This document shows, one piece after another, positions 1-8,960 of a DNA stretch of 64,000 nt (its first letter is position 1; every line of letters starts with the position of its first letter). The stretch comes from JBGPRB01 sp964422155 (GTDB taxonomy: Bacteria; Chloroflexota; Dehalococcoidia; Dehalococcoidales; RBG-16-60-22): positions 1 through 64,000 of the forward strand of contig CAYQZZ010000002.1 of assembly GCA_964422155.1 (NCBI GenBank), read 5' to 3'. The position numbers and the translations under genes are program-made. Below the pieces are notes generated by a model. The model worked only from the letters and a program-made list of their open reading frames with translations, was not told the DNA's origin and searched no databases.

Positions 1-1105
1 CGCCGGAGCGGTGGCTCACGATGGCGGTCCAGCCGGCCTGCTGGGCCATCCTGATAGCGTCGATAGTCTCAGTGAGCGTGCCTATCTGGTTGAGCTTGAT
101 AAGGATGGAGTTGGAGGCTTTAAGGCTGATGCCCCGGGCGAGCCGACCGACATTGGTGACGTAGAGGTCATCGCCGACGAGCTGGACTTTGCCGCCCAGC
201 TTTTTCGTAAGGAGCTGCCAGCCTTCCCAGTCGTCCTCGGCCATGCCGTCCTCGATACTGATGATAGGGTATTCGCCAGCCCACCTGACATAAAAATTAA
301 CCATCTCAGCAGGAGTTAAAGTCTTGCCTTCCCTAGCGAGCACATATTTACCGTCCTCATAGAACTCGCTGGAGGCCGGGTCAAGGGCGATGAAGCAGTC
401 CTTGCCGGGTTTGTAGCCCGCGGCCTCGATAGAGGCAAGGATAGCCTCAACCGCCTCTTTGTTGGAGGGGAGAGAAGGGGCAAAGCCGCCTTCGTCTCCC
501 ACGTTGGTGTCCAGTCCTTTATCCTTGAGGACTTTTTTCAGGGCATGATAGACTTCGGTGCCCATCTGCATGGCCTTTGAGAAACTACCGGCCCCCACCG
601 GCATGACCATGAACTCCTGTAAGTCCGTCGAGTTGGCGGCGTGCTTACCGCCGTTCAGGATATTCATCATCGGCACGGGCAGGGTATAGGTGCTGACGCC
701 GCCCAGGTAGCGGTATAGCGGCATGTCCAGTAAATTGGCGGCGGCGTGGGCTACCGCCAGAGATGTCCCCAGGATGGCATTGGCGCCGAGCTTCGATTTA
801 TCGGGCGTGCCGTCTAGCTCTATCAGGGTACGGTCGATTTCCGCCTGGTCGGCGGCGGCCATGCCGATAATGGCGGTGGCGATAGTCTCGTTGACATTGG
901 CTACCGCCTTGAGAACGCCTTTACCATTGTAGCGTGACTTATCGCCATCACGGAGCTCTAACGCTTCGTACTTGCCGGTGCTGGCCCCGGAGGGCACGGC
1001 CGCCCGACCCAGCGTGCCGTCATAAAGCTCGACCTCGACCTCGAGGGTGGGATTCCCGCGTGAGTCCAGGATTTCCCTGGCCTTGACGTTCTCAATTGTT
1101 GACAT
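1..1105 (-). CDS. eno: Enolase (partial, C-terminus beyond window)
   Basis: Converts 2-phosphoglycerate to phosphoenolpyruvate in glycolysis and gluconeogenesis, in the cytosol. The first 368 residues are present; the family is about 430 long, so only the last ~60 residues are missing off the left edge. The N-terminus reads MSTIENVKAREILDSRGNPT, typical of bacterial enolase. Also visible are DEGGFAPS, the metal-ligand segments SIEDG and VGDDL, the catalytic lysine segment IKLNQIGT and the IVSHRSGE motif at the edge. The ATG is preceded by a GGAGGGAG ribosome site. The LOG-like gene upstream ends 23 bases before the start, so the two are probably cotranscribed. Confidence 0.97.
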   Translation of the reverse strand, partial: MSTIENVKAREILDSRGNPTLEVEVELYDGTLGRAAVPSGASTGKYEALELRDGDKSRYNGKGVLKAVANVNETIATAIIGMAAADQAEIDRTLIELDGTPDKSKLGANAILGTSLAVAHAAANLLDMPLYRYLGGVSTYTLPVPMMNILNGGKHAANSTDLQEFMVMPVGAGSFSKAMQMGTEVYHALKKVLKDKGLDTNVGDEGGFAPSLPSNKEAVEAILASIEAAGYKPGKDCFIALDPASSEFYEDGKYVLAREGKTLTPAEMVNFYVRWAGEYPIISIEDGMAEDDWEGWQLLTKKLGGKVQLVGDDLYVTNVGRLARGISLKASNSILIKLNQIGTLTETIDAIRMAQQAGWTAIVSHRSG

Positions 1106-1128
1106 TGCTCTCCCTCCATTGCTCGCCA

Positions 1129-1617
1129 TTACGGCTGGGTTTTTATCAGCGCCATGGCTTTGTCTACAGCATCTTTAGGGTTTTTTACACGAATTATATT
1201 ATTATCCGCCCGGCCATCAATAGAGAGCGACCAGGTATTGAGGCCGATGACAGGAATGCCGCTCTGCAGGGCGTGGCCTATTTCCGTGAGCGTGCCGTAG
1301 CTGCCGTCAACGGCGATAACGACCTGGGCGGACTTGACCACCGCCACGTTCCTGGCGTAACCGATGCCGGTAACAATGGGTATCTGAACGTGGGGATTAG
1401 CGTCCTGGCGGTTGTCCCCCGGGAGTATACCGATAGTCAGCCCACCCTCGCGGCGGGCACCCCGGCAGGCGGCATCCATAACGCCCCCCAGCCCCCCGCA
1501 TACCAGAACAGCGCCATGACGGGCAATCTCCCGGCCGACCTCTTCAGCCAGTTCGGCTATCTGCGGGGGGACCTCGCTGCCACCGATGACGCCTATAAAA
1601 ACGAATTCGTTTTTCAA
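1129..1617 (-). CDS. LOG-like / TIGR00725 family Rossmann-fold protein
   Basis: A 162-residue protein with the lysine-decarboxylase-like (LOG) Rossmann fold: IGVIGGSEVP at the N-terminus, the glycine-rich CGGLGGVMDA segment, and the nucleotide-binding motif GSYGTLTE. Full-length for the TIGR00725 group. Relatives include cytokinin-activating phosphoribohydrolases and molybdenum-cofactor carrier proteins, but the substrate of this subgroup is not established. It sits directly upstream of enolase on the same strand, which suggests cotranscription but gives no functional clue. Confidence 0.85.
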   Translation of the reverse strand: MKNEFVFIGVIGGSEVPPQIAELAEEVGREIARHGAVLVCGGLGGVMDAACRGARREGGLTIGILPGDNRQDANPHVQIPIVTGIGYARNVAVVKSAQVVIAVDGSYGTLTEIGHALQSGIPVIGLNTWSLSIDGRADNNIIRVKNPKDAVDKAMALIKTQP

Positions 1618-1774
1618 CGGGGATTTCCTTTACTTGACATATTGATTATATCACCTGAGTACAAATTGAAGCAAAAACGATTGCCCGGTTGACATATCTG
1701 TGATATTATTGTGATGTTTAAACGCTTTTTGTGATGTGTTTGTAATTTGAATTATCTTTAATAGGCATAGGTAG

Positions 1775-2611
1775 ATGAAACGACGGTTAATGATTTCGCT
1801 TGTCTTGGCCTTGCTGGTACTGGGACTCAGCGCCTGCGGCGGCGGTACTGATAGTACACCGAACGCCCCGATGATTGCCAAGGTCAGGATGTGGATTACC
1901 TTAAGCAACAGTCCGGATGCCCCACCAGTGACGACATTGACACCGGAGCAGACCGCCCAGGCAAGTATCTGGGCCAGAGGGACAACCGAGGAAAAAGTCA
2001 CCTTCAAGGTCAGCCTGTACTATGACGATAAGTTCACCACGCTTGTGACCGGTGTGCGTACCGAAGGAAGTAAAGCGGTCGCCGTCGGTGGCTTCGCCAC
2101 GGCACTGGAGCCTGGTAAATATACCTTTAAAGCCATTTCCGGCGCCATGGGAGCGGTTATCGGGTCTCTGGAAATCACCGTGGCCTCATCCTTGCTGCCG
2201 GCACAACCCACCACGCCATCGGAGAAGGCTTCCCCGACTCCTCCTGCGGTGACTTCAACACTATCGGAGGAGCCCAACAGGGCGACCTTCCAGAAATACT
2301 TTTCCGATTTAGGTATAGGCAAGATGCCTGATGAAGTGAAAAACCCTCCCGTGGACCTCCGGAAGAATGTCAGTGTTTTCACGGCCGGAGACCAGATTTG
2401 CCTCTACGGAACCGTTATCCTGGAATGCCAGATTCGCAGTGCAGTCTATGATGTCGGCGCCAAGAAAGTTGTCAGGGAGGGAGGGTTGCCCCAGCTTGTA
2501 GAGGGTGGCTTTGCGGGCTGGGAGCCTGTTGACCTGCCGGTCGGGAAATACGAATATAAAATTTACGTGGGGGATGCGCTCGTGGGGGTGTTTCCTTTCG
2601 AGGTGCGCTAG
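1775..2611 (+). CDS. Putative lipoprotein, function unknown
   Basis: A 278-residue protein with a classic lipoprotein signal: positive start MKRR, a hydrophobic run, and lipobox LSAC with the lipidated Cys near residue 21. After it come two beta-rich stretches, about residues 33-135 and 190-278, separated by a Pro/Thr/Ser-rich linker. Each ends in a GKYxx(K) strand pattern (LEPGKYTFK; LPVGKYEYK), so the halves may be distant repeats of one beta-sandwich domain. Probably anchored on the outer face of the cytoplasmic membrane. It is divergent from the LOG-like gene and convergent with pth. I do not recognise the family. Confidence 0.75.
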   Translation: MKRRLMISLVLALLVLGLSACGGGTDSTPNAPMIAKVRMWITLSNSPDAPPVTTLTPEQTAQASIWARGTTEEKVTFKVSLYYDDKFTTLVTGVRTEGSKAVAVGGFATALEPGKYTFKAISGAMGAVIGSLEITVASSLLPAQPTTPSEKASPTPPAVTSTLSEEPNRATFQKYFSDLGIGKMPDEVKNPPVDLRKNVSVFTAGDQICLYGTVILECQIRSAVYDVGAKKVVREGGLPQLVEGGFAGWEPVDLPVGKYEYKIYVGDALVGVFPFEVR

Positions 2612-2704
2612 CTAAAATAGCCCCAGGCCAGCCAGATAAGGCATTAACTGAAAAGTAAAAAGTCAAAACTCAAAACCATAGCGCAAAACTTAATTTTACA
2701 GGTA

Positions 2705-3286
2705 CTAATTATATTTATTCATGGCGGCGGTCAAGCCCTCAGCAAGCAGGCAGACGATAGCCACGCTGACCCCGGGTATAGCCTCATCAATAATCTTTTT
2801 CTCTTCGGAAGAGAAGTCGGTGAGGACATAGGCGACAATAGCCTCCTCCTTATCTGCGGCGGTGCCTTCAACGATATCCGGCCGCCCGACGCCGACCCGG
2901 ACACGATAGAAATCCCGCGTGCCGATACGCGCGATAATGGAATCGATTCCCTTATGCCCGCCAGAGCTGCCGCTGAGTCGGAGGCGGACTTTACCCGTCG
3001 GCAGGTCAAGGTCGTCATGGATAACGATGAGGTCGGACGGTGTCACGTTAAGCTTTCTCAGCAAGGCACTGACCGATTCCCCGCTGGCGTTCATATAGGT
3101 CTGCGGTCGGGCCAGCACGACCCTGCTGCCGGCGATGTTACCGATGCCGGTGCGGGCGTGTCCCTGCTTTCTATCGAAGTGGATGCCCTGCATCCTGGCC
3201 AGGTGGCTGACGCACATAAAGCCGACGTTATGGCGGTTGCGGGCGTACAAAAACCCCGGGTTACCCAGACCGACTATTAGCTTCAT
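2705..3286 (-). CDS. pth: Peptidyl-tRNA hydrolase
   Basis: Releases tRNA from prematurely dropped peptidyl-tRNAs. The 193-residue length is normal for bacterial Pth. All signature elements are present: GLGNPG near the start, the catalytic histidine in RHNVGF, and HDDLDLPTGKVRLRLSGSSG followed by GHKGIDSII with the conserved Asp of the active site. The start codon lies one base after the ligA stop, so it is translated from the ligA transcript, probably by coupling, since no separate ribosome site is obvious. Confidence 0.97.
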   Translation of the reverse strand: MKLIVGLGNPGFLYARNRHNVGFMCVSHLARMQGIHFDRKQGHARTGIGNIAGSRVVLARPQTYMNASGESVSALLRKLNVTPSDLIVIHDDLDLPTGKVRLRLSGSSGGHKGIDSIIARIGTRDFYRVRVGVGRPDIVEGTAADKEEAIVAYVLTDFSSEEKKIIDEAIPGVSVAIVCLLAEGLTAAMNKYN

Positions 3287-3287
3287 A

Positions 3288-5336
3288 TTACGACTGTCCT
3301 ATCAGCTTTGAAAATTCCTTTTCATCAATGGTTTTTATGCCCAGTTCCCGGGCGCGGGCCAGCTTGGAACCGGGGTCGGCACCCACCACGACGTAGTCGG
3401 TCTTACGGGTGACATTGTCCTTGGCTAAACCGCCTAATTCTTTTATTCTCGCCTCTGCATCCGGCCGGGAGAAAGCTTCCAGCCGACCGGTGATAACAAA
3501 CTCCTTACCGGTTAAGGGCAGTTCTTTCCGGACGGTGGCTGTTGCCTCAAGCTTCAAGCCGGCTTCTTTCAATCTGCGGATAATGTTCAGGTTTTCTTCC
3601 TGATGGAAGAAAGCGATAACGCTATCGGCAATCTTGGGGCCGACGGCGCTTATTTCCATTAACTCATCCCTTGAAGCTTGAGCCAGTTTTTCAAGGCTGG
3701 AAAAGTTGCTGGCCAGAACCGCCGCCATTTCCTCCCCGATATGCCTGATACCCAGGGCATAGATAACCCTCGCCAGGGGGCGCTCTTTGCTATTATTAAT
3801 AGAATTGATAATGTTCGAGGCGCTTTTTTCGCCCATTTTCTCCAGTTCCGCAAGCTGCTCTTTTTTAAGGTAATAAATATCCGCAGAGTTCCTGATAAGT
3901 CCTTTGTTGAAAAGCGTAGCGCTGATATTTTCCCCGATGCCGCGGATATCCATAGCGCCTTTCGAGGCGAAGTGCTCTATGCGCAGCTGTGCCTGGGCGG
4001 GACAGGCAGCGTTGGAGCAGTAGTACATGACCTCGCCCTCGGGCTTGATGACGCCGGGTTGCCGGCATTCCGGGCAGACCGGCTGTCTCTTTTCGTTCTT
4101 GGGCAACTTATCCAGGAGACTGAACTCCTTGCCTCGTCCGGAGCGCTCCTTGCTTATCGGGGTCGGACCAGTTATCTCCGGTATAACCTCGCCGGCCCGC
4201 TGTATGATGATTGTATCGCCCTCGCGGATATCTTTGCGCCGGATATCGTCCTCATTGTGGAGGGCGGCGCTCTTGATGGTCACACCGCCCACCGCGACCG
4301 GCTCCAGGACGGCATAGGGGTTGAGGGTGCCCGTCCGGCCGACACTGATTTCAATGCTTTTTAAAAGGGTGGTGCCCTGGTCGGCGGGGAATTTATAAGC
4401 GATGGCCCACCGGGGCTCGCGGCCGATATCGCCGAGCTCTTCATGCAGGTTGAGCTGGTTTATCTTGACCACGATACCGTCCGCTTCATAGGCGAGGCCT
4501 TCCCTCTGCTCTTCCCAGGTTCGGTAATATTCTTCAATTTCTTCGATAGTTTTTAGCCGGCGGTTGTTGGGATTTATCTTGAAGCCCAGCGATTTCAGCC
4601 ATTCCATAGTCTCCCAGTGGTTCGGCGGGACGGCCTTGCCCTCGGCGTAGCCCAGCATATAGATAAAGATGTCCAGCGGGCGCCTGGCGGTGATACGGGA
4701 ATCGAGCTGACGTACCGAGCCGGCGGCGGCATTTCTCGGGTTGGCGAAGAGGGACAAACCCTCCGCCGCCCGCTCCTGGTTCAATCTGTGAAAGCCGGTC
4801 TTAGGCAGGTAGACCTCCCCTCGCACCTCGAAGCGGGGCGGCGCGTCTTTTGATACTGAGAGCGGTATGCTTCTTATCGTCCGCAAATTTTGCGTGATAT
4901 TTTCGCCCCTAAAGCCGTCGCCGCGGGTGGCGCCGGTGGTCAGCTGCCCATCGACATAGGTAAGGGCTACGGCCAGCCCGTCAATCTTGTGCTCGCAAAC
5001 GAAATCGAAGGGCGTGTTGCCGACGAGTCGCACCGTCCGGGTGTACCATGCCATCAGGTCTTCATCGGAGAAGGCATTGGCCAGGGAAAGCAGGGGCAGG
5101 GGGTGCTCCACTACGCCGAAAGCCTCGAGCGGGGCGGCACCGACGCGCTGGGTAGGGGAATCCGGGGTGAGGAAGCGGGGGTACTTTTCCTCCAGCCGCT
5201 TCAACTCCCGCATCAGGCTATCGTATTCGGCGTCGCTGATTTCCGGGCTATCCAGGACATAGTAGCGGTAGTTATGGCGGTTGATTTCCGCCTGCAGTTT
5301 TTCGATTTTCGCTTTTACTTCATCGGGACTGACCAA
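3288..5336 (-). CDS. ligA: NAD-dependent DNA ligase LigA
   Basis: Seals nicks in replication and repair using NAD+. Domains in order: Ia region with HNYRYYVLDSPEISDAEYD, adenylation domain with the catalytic Lys in CEHKIDG, OB fold, four-cysteine zinc finger (CPEC...CSNAAC), helix-hairpin-helix repeats, and a C-terminal BRCT domain. I prefer a TTG start at 5336 (682 aa), because the N-terminus then matches the family length. A GTG at 5375 would add 13 residues, but a TATACT hexamer at 5366-5371 could be the -10 element and would leave that GTG outside the transcript. The SD is weak for either start. Confidence 0.95.
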   Translation of the reverse strand: MVSPDEVKAKIEKLQAEINRHNYRYYVLDSPEISDAEYDSLMRELKRLEEKYPRFLTPDSPTQRVGAAPLEAFGVVEHPLPLLSLANAFSDEDLMAWYTRTVRLVGNTPFDFVCEHKIDGLAVALTYVDGQLTTGATRGDGFRGENITQNLRTIRSIPLSVSKDAPPRFEVRGEVYLPKTGFHRLNQERAAEGLSLFANPRNAAAGSVRQLDSRITARRPLDIFIYMLGYAEGKAVPPNHWETMEWLKSLGFKINPNNRRLKTIEEIEEYYRTWEEQREGLAYEADGIVVKINQLNLHEELGDIGREPRWAIAYKFPADQGTTLLKSIEISVGRTGTLNPYAVLEPVAVGGVTIKSAALHNEDDIRRKDIREGDTIIIQRAGEVIPEITGPTPISKERSGRGKEFSLLDKLPKNEKRQPVCPECRQPGVIKPEGEVMYYCSNAACPAQAQLRIEHFASKGAMDIRGIGENISATLFNKGLIRNSADIYYLKKEQLAELEKMGEKSASNIINSINNSKERPLARVIYALGIRHIGEEMAAVLASNFSSLEKLAQASRDELMEISAVGPKIADSVIAFFHQEENLNIIRRLKEAGLKLEATATVRKELPLTGKEFVITGRLEAFSRPDAEARIKELGGLAKDNVTRKTDYVVVGADPGSKLARARELGIKTIDEKEFSKLIGQS

Positions 5337-5365
5337 TAAACACCCACAGCTAAACGTTTTCTTAA

Positions 5366-5371
5366 AGTATA
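5366..5371 (-). promoter_or_regulatory. Possible -10 element for ligA-pth
   Basis: TATACT on the minus strand, about 30 bases before the preferred TTG start of ligA. No good -35 hexamer is seen at 17 bases, so this is a weak call. Its value is in the choice of ligA start. Confidence 0.3.
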
Positions 5372-5454
5372 GCACAGGGTTTCATTATGAAAAAGTTAAG
5401 GCGGGAGGATTTATCAATGACAAGGTATGGCTTACCATACAATTTTTAATAAAC

Positions 5455-5580
5455 CTCACCCCTTCTATTTCCCCTCTCCGTCGACGGAGAGGGGGTTAGG
5501 AGGAGAGGTCTGTGTACTGCGTCCCCTCTCGCTACGCACTCCCCTGTGAGTGGGGGAGGAGTGGGGAGAAAGGACGCATA
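5455..5580. repeat. Palindromic intergenic repeat (CCCCTCTCC family)
   Basis: Contains a perfect 24-base palindrome at 5471-5494 centred on TCGA, with arms CCCCTCTCCG and CGGAGAGGGG, followed by CCCCTCTCGCTACGCACTCC and a second G-rich arm. The phrase CCCCTCTCGCTA(C/T)GCACTCCCC recurs at 13548-13567, so this is a dispersed family. It lies in the divergent region between ligA and a small membrane protein gene. The rest of 5581-5700 is AT-rich with no gene. Confidence 0.75.
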
Positions 5581-5717
5581 CAAACAATGGAATTTTACGG
5601 AATATTCATTTTTTTATAGCGCATATTTATCAGATATTTTTTAAATACAGTGTATGCTGAGTACATTATAAACTTCCGCCTACGGGAGTAGAACAAAACT
5701 TACAGGGAGATAAGGCA

Positions 5718-6053
5718 ATGACAATCGGTCAGCATATTCTGAGACCTCTCGGCAACTCTATAATAAAGGTTAATCACTGGGAATCCCGTGACATTATACT
5801 CAAAGCTGCTTACCTATCTCTGCAACTACTCGACCTGGGGTTAACGATTATGGCCACACGCCTCGGTTATCCGGAGCTGAATCCGTTTATGAGGGCTTCA
5901 CTGGCTTCGCCCTACCAGCTGGGAATAATAAAGTTTGGCATCCCGTTATTGATAAGCTGGTTCGTGCCCGGGAAATTACTGATACCGGCTATCGTGCTTT
6001 TAGGCGGGGTGGTCGGGTGGGATATAAAAGAGCTGATACTTTTAATGTTTTAA
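5718..6053 (+). CDS. DUF5658-like small membrane protein
   Basis: A 111-residue protein with about three hydrophobic segments (residues ~28-47, 66-84, 88-105). The segment LDLGLTIMATRLGYPELNPF matches the DUF5658-type pattern, in which a D and an ELNP stretch lie in membrane helices. Function is unknown. A good ribosome site (GGAGATAAGG) precedes the ATG. It is a single gene convergent with the TIGR04076 operon. Confidence 0.7.
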   Translation: MTIGQHILRPLGNSIIKVNHWESRDIILKAAYLSLQLLDLGLTIMATRLGYPELNPFMRASLASPYQLGIIKFGIPLLISWFVPGKLLIPAIVLLGGVVGWDIKELILLMF

Positions 6054-6068
6054 GCTTCCGACCTTCTT

Positions 6069-6323
6069 TTATTCTACCCGTCTCAACTCAAATATCACCG
6101 GGTTATCCGGGTCAGGGCAGGCTACGCGGGCTTTATCCGGGCCGCTTTCCCAGGGGAAAGAGCCGCCGAACTTTAAAGGTTCAGCGAAGGGAAACAGAGT
6201 ATAGAACGCCCAGGAGCACATGCCCGGAGGCGTCGTCTGACCGATGACAAACTCGTCCCCGACCTTATGGCCGGCTTCACAGGTGCCTTGCTGTGATATT
6301 ATTTTAGCGATTATCTTCGTCAT
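6069..6323 (-). CDS. TIGR04076 family protein
   Basis: An 84-residue protein with the pattern of the TIGR04076 family: an early GTCEAGHKVGDEF segment, GMCSWAFYTLFPF in the middle, and a late ACPDPDNPVIFELRR with conserved Cys. Function is unknown; the conserved cysteines suggest metal or redox roles, but nothing decisive can be seen. It starts two bases after the upstream ATP-pyrophosphatase gene, so it is the last gene of a three-gene operon. Confidence 0.75.
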   Translation of the reverse strand: MTKIIAKIISQQGTCEAGHKVGDEFVIGQTTPPGMCSWAFYTLFPFAEPLKFGGSFPWESGPDKARVACPDPDNPVIFELRRVE

Positions 6324-6325
6324 AT

Positions 6326-7012
6326 TTACCGTCCCGCAGGTTCTTTAGCTTTCAACTTTATTTTTAGTATCTCCAGGAAATGGTGGTCGCCCCTGGTTAC
6401 CTTTTCGCTTTCCGTGATTTCCAGTCGCTTTTGGAATAGAGGGCCATCAATGACCAGGGTATGGTATTCCCCGGCTTCGCCGCAGGGCGTGATGCCTTTG
6501 TCCAGCTCTGCCAGGTAAGCCAGGAATTTTCTATCGACTGTTCGCCCCAGGGCTTCCTCCCCGAGGAGCTCTGCCTTGACAGCGACGACCACCGCCTGAA
6601 AACCGGCATCGATGAACTCTTCCATGAGTTTTTTCTGGCTCTCCTGCCATAAGAGAAGATGGGGTGTAATACCGGCTCCTTTACATACCCTTTCAATCCA
6701 CTCGCGGTGCGGAGAGAAGTCGATATCGCCGAAGACGCCGCCTTCGATTCCCTCCCGTTTAAAGTCTCGCAGCATTTTTATGAATTCAGCTTCGTAGGTA
6801 TCTCTGGTGGTAGGACGCTGGGCTATGGGAATACCCAGAGCCTCGGCCTGCTTTTTGATGACCGCGGCGGAAATGCCGTGACTGCATGAGCGCTGACCGT
6901 CCTCGGTTACCATGTTGGCCAGATAGCGGATGTCCATGCCGCCGGTCTTCGCACGGTGTAAAGCAAGGCAGCAGTCCTTACCGCCGCTCCACGAAGTAAA
7001 AACCCGGTACAT
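6326..7012 (-). CDS. Dph6-type ATP pyrophosphatase (adenine nucleotide alpha-hydrolase superfamily)
   Basis: A 228-residue protein with the N-terminal PP-loop motif SWSGGKDCCLALHRA, typical of the MJ0570/Dph6-like ATP-binding family. Later signatures include GVFGDIDFSPHREW and GEAGEYHTLVIDGP. In archaea and eukaryotes, relatives amidate diphthine on EF-2; bacteria lack diphthamide, so the substrate here is unknown and an amide- or thio-forming reaction is inference. It has a strong ribosome site (AAGGAGG) and lies 8 bases after a phosphatase gene and 2 bases before TIGR04076. Confidence 0.85.
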   Translation of the reverse strand: MYRVFTSWSGGKDCCLALHRAKTGGMDIRYLANMVTEDGQRSCSHGISAAVIKKQAEALGIPIAQRPTTRDTYEAEFIKMLRDFKREGIEGGVFGDIDFSPHREWIERVCKGAGITPHLLLWQESQKKLMEEFIDAGFQAVVVAVKAELLGEEALGRTVDRKFLAYLAELDKGITPCGEAGEYHTLVIDGPLFQKRLEITESEKVTRGDHHFLEILKIKLKAKEPAGR

Positions 7013-7020
7013 TAGCCTCC

Positions 7021-7629
7021 TTACACTTTGAGATGGGAAACGTCATTCAGCAAGCTCAGTATAGCTCCCTGCGGATAGGTATCGATGATGCTCAGTGAAG
7101 CGTGGTCAATGTGTATTTTCCACCATCCTTCTATAGCTACTCCCAGTAAGTTACAGATGAGGAGCTGCAGCGTGCCGGCATGAGCCACGATGAGAACCGT
7201 CTCCTTCGGCTGGTGTTTTTCCAGTAGTTTCAAAAAGAATTGCAATCGACTATTCAGTTCGTCAAGGCTTTCACCGCCGGGGAAGGTGAGACGCGGGCTC
7301 CAGACATTAAGCTGCCGGGCAAGCTCAGGATGGAGTTTTTTTATCTCCTCGAAGGTCAGCCCTTCTACGAAGCCGAAGTTCAACTCATTCAGTTCAGCAA
7401 GAGCCTGAACATCCAGTTTATGTCGGGAGGCGATAACTTCCGCAGTGGAAAAGGCGCGTCTGAGTGTACTGGAGTAAACGATGCTAATCTTCTCCGATGC
7501 CAGCCGCTCTCTCAACCTTTCTGCCTGTTGAATGCCTTCATTGCTCAGCTCTATGTCGGTCTTTCCCCAGAACCTTTTTTCATTACTTAGTTTGGTCCGG
7601 CTGTGTCTTACCAGAAGCAACCTTGACAA
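7021..7629 (-). CDS. Histidine phosphatase family protein (CobC/phosphoglycerate mutase-like)
   Basis: A 202-residue member of the branched histidine phosphatase clade. The usual LVRHG(E/Q)T motif reads LVRHSRT, so the glycine after the catalytic His is Ser; the second catalytic His is in VAHAG. ELNFGFVEGLTFEE matches the region carrying the acid catalyst. Alpha-ribazole phosphatase (cobamide synthesis) is one possible role, but general phosphomonoesterases look alike. TTG is the start, with AAGGAG six bases before it. First gene of the operon with the ATP-pyrophosphatase and TIGR04076 genes. Confidence 0.85.
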   Translation of the reverse strand: MSRLLLVRHSRTKLSNEKRFWGKTDIELSNEGIQQAERLRERLASEKISIVYSSTLRRAFSTAEVIASRHKLDVQALAELNELNFGFVEGLTFEEIKKLHPELARQLNVWSPRLTFPGGESLDELNSRLQFFLKLLEKHQPKETVLIVAHAGTLQLLICNLLGVAIEGWWKIHIDHASLSIIDTYPQGAILSLLNDVSHLKV

Positions 7630-7654
7630 GATTTACTCCTTGTACATACATCCA

Positions 7655-7686
7655 TGTCATTGCGAGTCGCTTCGCTCGCAATGACA
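7655..7686. repeat. Short perfect hairpin repeat (TGTCATT family)
   Basis: TGTCATTGCGAG and its exact reverse complement around an 8-base loop. The outer TGTCATT...AATGACA arms recur in other intergenic repeats of this window. It lies between two same-strand genes and may act as a terminator or mRNA stabiliser. Confidence 0.8.
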
Positions 7687-7698
7687 ACTTAAAAAAAT

Positions 7699-8853
7699 TT
7701 ATTCATCTTCCCCGGCGCGCTTCCGCAGCCACAGCTGGGGATAGGTAGACGTAATGCGTTTCAGGGACTCCAGCTTTTTCTTAATGTCGCTGGCGATTGC
7801 CTTATCAGCGAGGAGCTGCTTGAGAAGCGACTGGTCAAACCCCAGCACCTTTCCCCAGAGTCCTTCCGGTTCCAGTATAGCTTTGACCTCATCCTCGCTG
7901 AAGCCAGTTTTTTCCACGATTTTATAAGTAACCTCGTGCTCGCTGCCAAAGACACGGTTTAATCCCTCCGCCCGGCAGAATTCAACAATCGTCTGCTTCA
8001 CCTCTTCAAGCTGCGTCTGGAGTTCTTTAATCTGGGACTGAAGGGCGGCATAACGCTCGACGGCATCGGTAGCGGCAATGCCGGGCAGGACCTCCTGGCG
8101 GGCCGGCTGAGGCGCAACCGCCAGAAACTGATGACGATAGTAAGGGCAGTGCTCCGGGAAATCACAGGGGCAAAACTCGTTTTCGGTGGCAGGGAATTTC
8201 CCCTGAGATATATTATCGGCTACTTCCAGCACCAGCTGGCGGACCTGGTCAATTTGTGCCTGGCCCCGCGGCGGGCAGCTGCAGGGGGTGTTCGACCTGA
8301 GGTGATAGAGAGTGAGCCTTTCTACGGGGAGCTTCCAGGTCTGCTCGGCAGCCATCTGATATATCGTCAACTGGAGGTCATCCTCCAGATAATCGGCAGT
8401 AAAAAGCTCTTTATTCGTCTTATAGTCAATGACAGAAAGTCCGCCGCTGTCCAGTTTGTCCACCCGGTCGATAAATCCCCGCAGTTTGATGCCTTCAATA
8501 TCCAGGTAAAAGCTGCGTTCCAGGGCAACCGGCATACGGAAATCGGCGCTGTGAATTTCCCAGAATCGGGTTAATATTTCTTTTCCGTAGTCCTTATACC
8601 TGGCCTCTTCCTCGGGAGATTCATATCCCTGGGAAAGCCAGCTCTGCTCGTAAAACTGCAGCAGCTCTTCAAGGGAGGGGGGCGGGGGTGTGCTTACCCT
8701 GAAGAAGCGCTCGACGCAGGAGTGCATGGACGTACCAAAGCTGAAATACCACTTGTCCCTGGGTTTGAGGCCGTCAATGTACTGCAACTTATAGCATAAA
8801 GGGCAGGACTGATAAAGAGAAATCTGGGTAAAACTCAGGGGTCTGATAGCCAT
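7699..8853 (-). CDS. PD-(D/E)XK nuclease family protein (RecB/AddB C-terminal-like)
   Basis: A 384-residue protein. Residues ~5-240 form a RecB-type nuclease domain: LSFTQISLYQSCPLCYKLQY at the start, GFIDRVDKL with the metal-binding Asp, VIDYKTNKE with the catalytic D...YK, and a QLTIYQMAAE helix. A Cys pair near residues 17-20 and a later CPCDFPEHCPY probably bind an Fe-S cluster as in AddB; the spacing here is C-x-C-x5-C. Residues ~265-384 begin with a coiled coil and are not part of the usual nuclease. GGAGG abuts the ATG with no spacer, which is poor. No helicase partner is nearby. Confidence 0.88.
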   Translation of the reverse strand: MAIRPLSFTQISLYQSCPLCYKLQYIDGLKPRDKWYFSFGTSMHSCVERFFRVSTPPPPSLEELLQFYEQSWLSQGYESPEEEARYKDYGKEILTRFWEIHSADFRMPVALERSFYLDIEGIKLRGFIDRVDKLDSGGLSVIDYKTNKELFTADYLEDDLQLTIYQMAAEQTWKLPVERLTLYHLRSNTPCSCPPRGQAQIDQVRQLVLEVADNISQGKFPATENEFCPCDFPEHCPYYRHQFLAVAPQPARQEVLPGIAATDAVERYAALQSQIKELQTQLEEVKQTIVEFCRAEGLNRVFGSEHEVTYKIVEKTGFSEDEVKAILEPEGLWGKVLGFDQSLLKQLLADKAIASDIKKKLESLKRITSTYPQLWLRKRAGEDE

Positions 8854-8960
8854 CCTCCAGTCGTCTTAAGTGGTCAGGCATCCGGCTCGCCTGTCGAAGT
8901 TGACGTAGGAACGGCGAGCAGGGCAGTAAAAGGGCACCAGGATTTCTAGAAATACCGGCA

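Noticed and set aside
3678..4364. 228-codon plus-strand frame opposite ligA
   Set aside because: Antisense to conserved LigA domains, with no ribosome site or family pattern.
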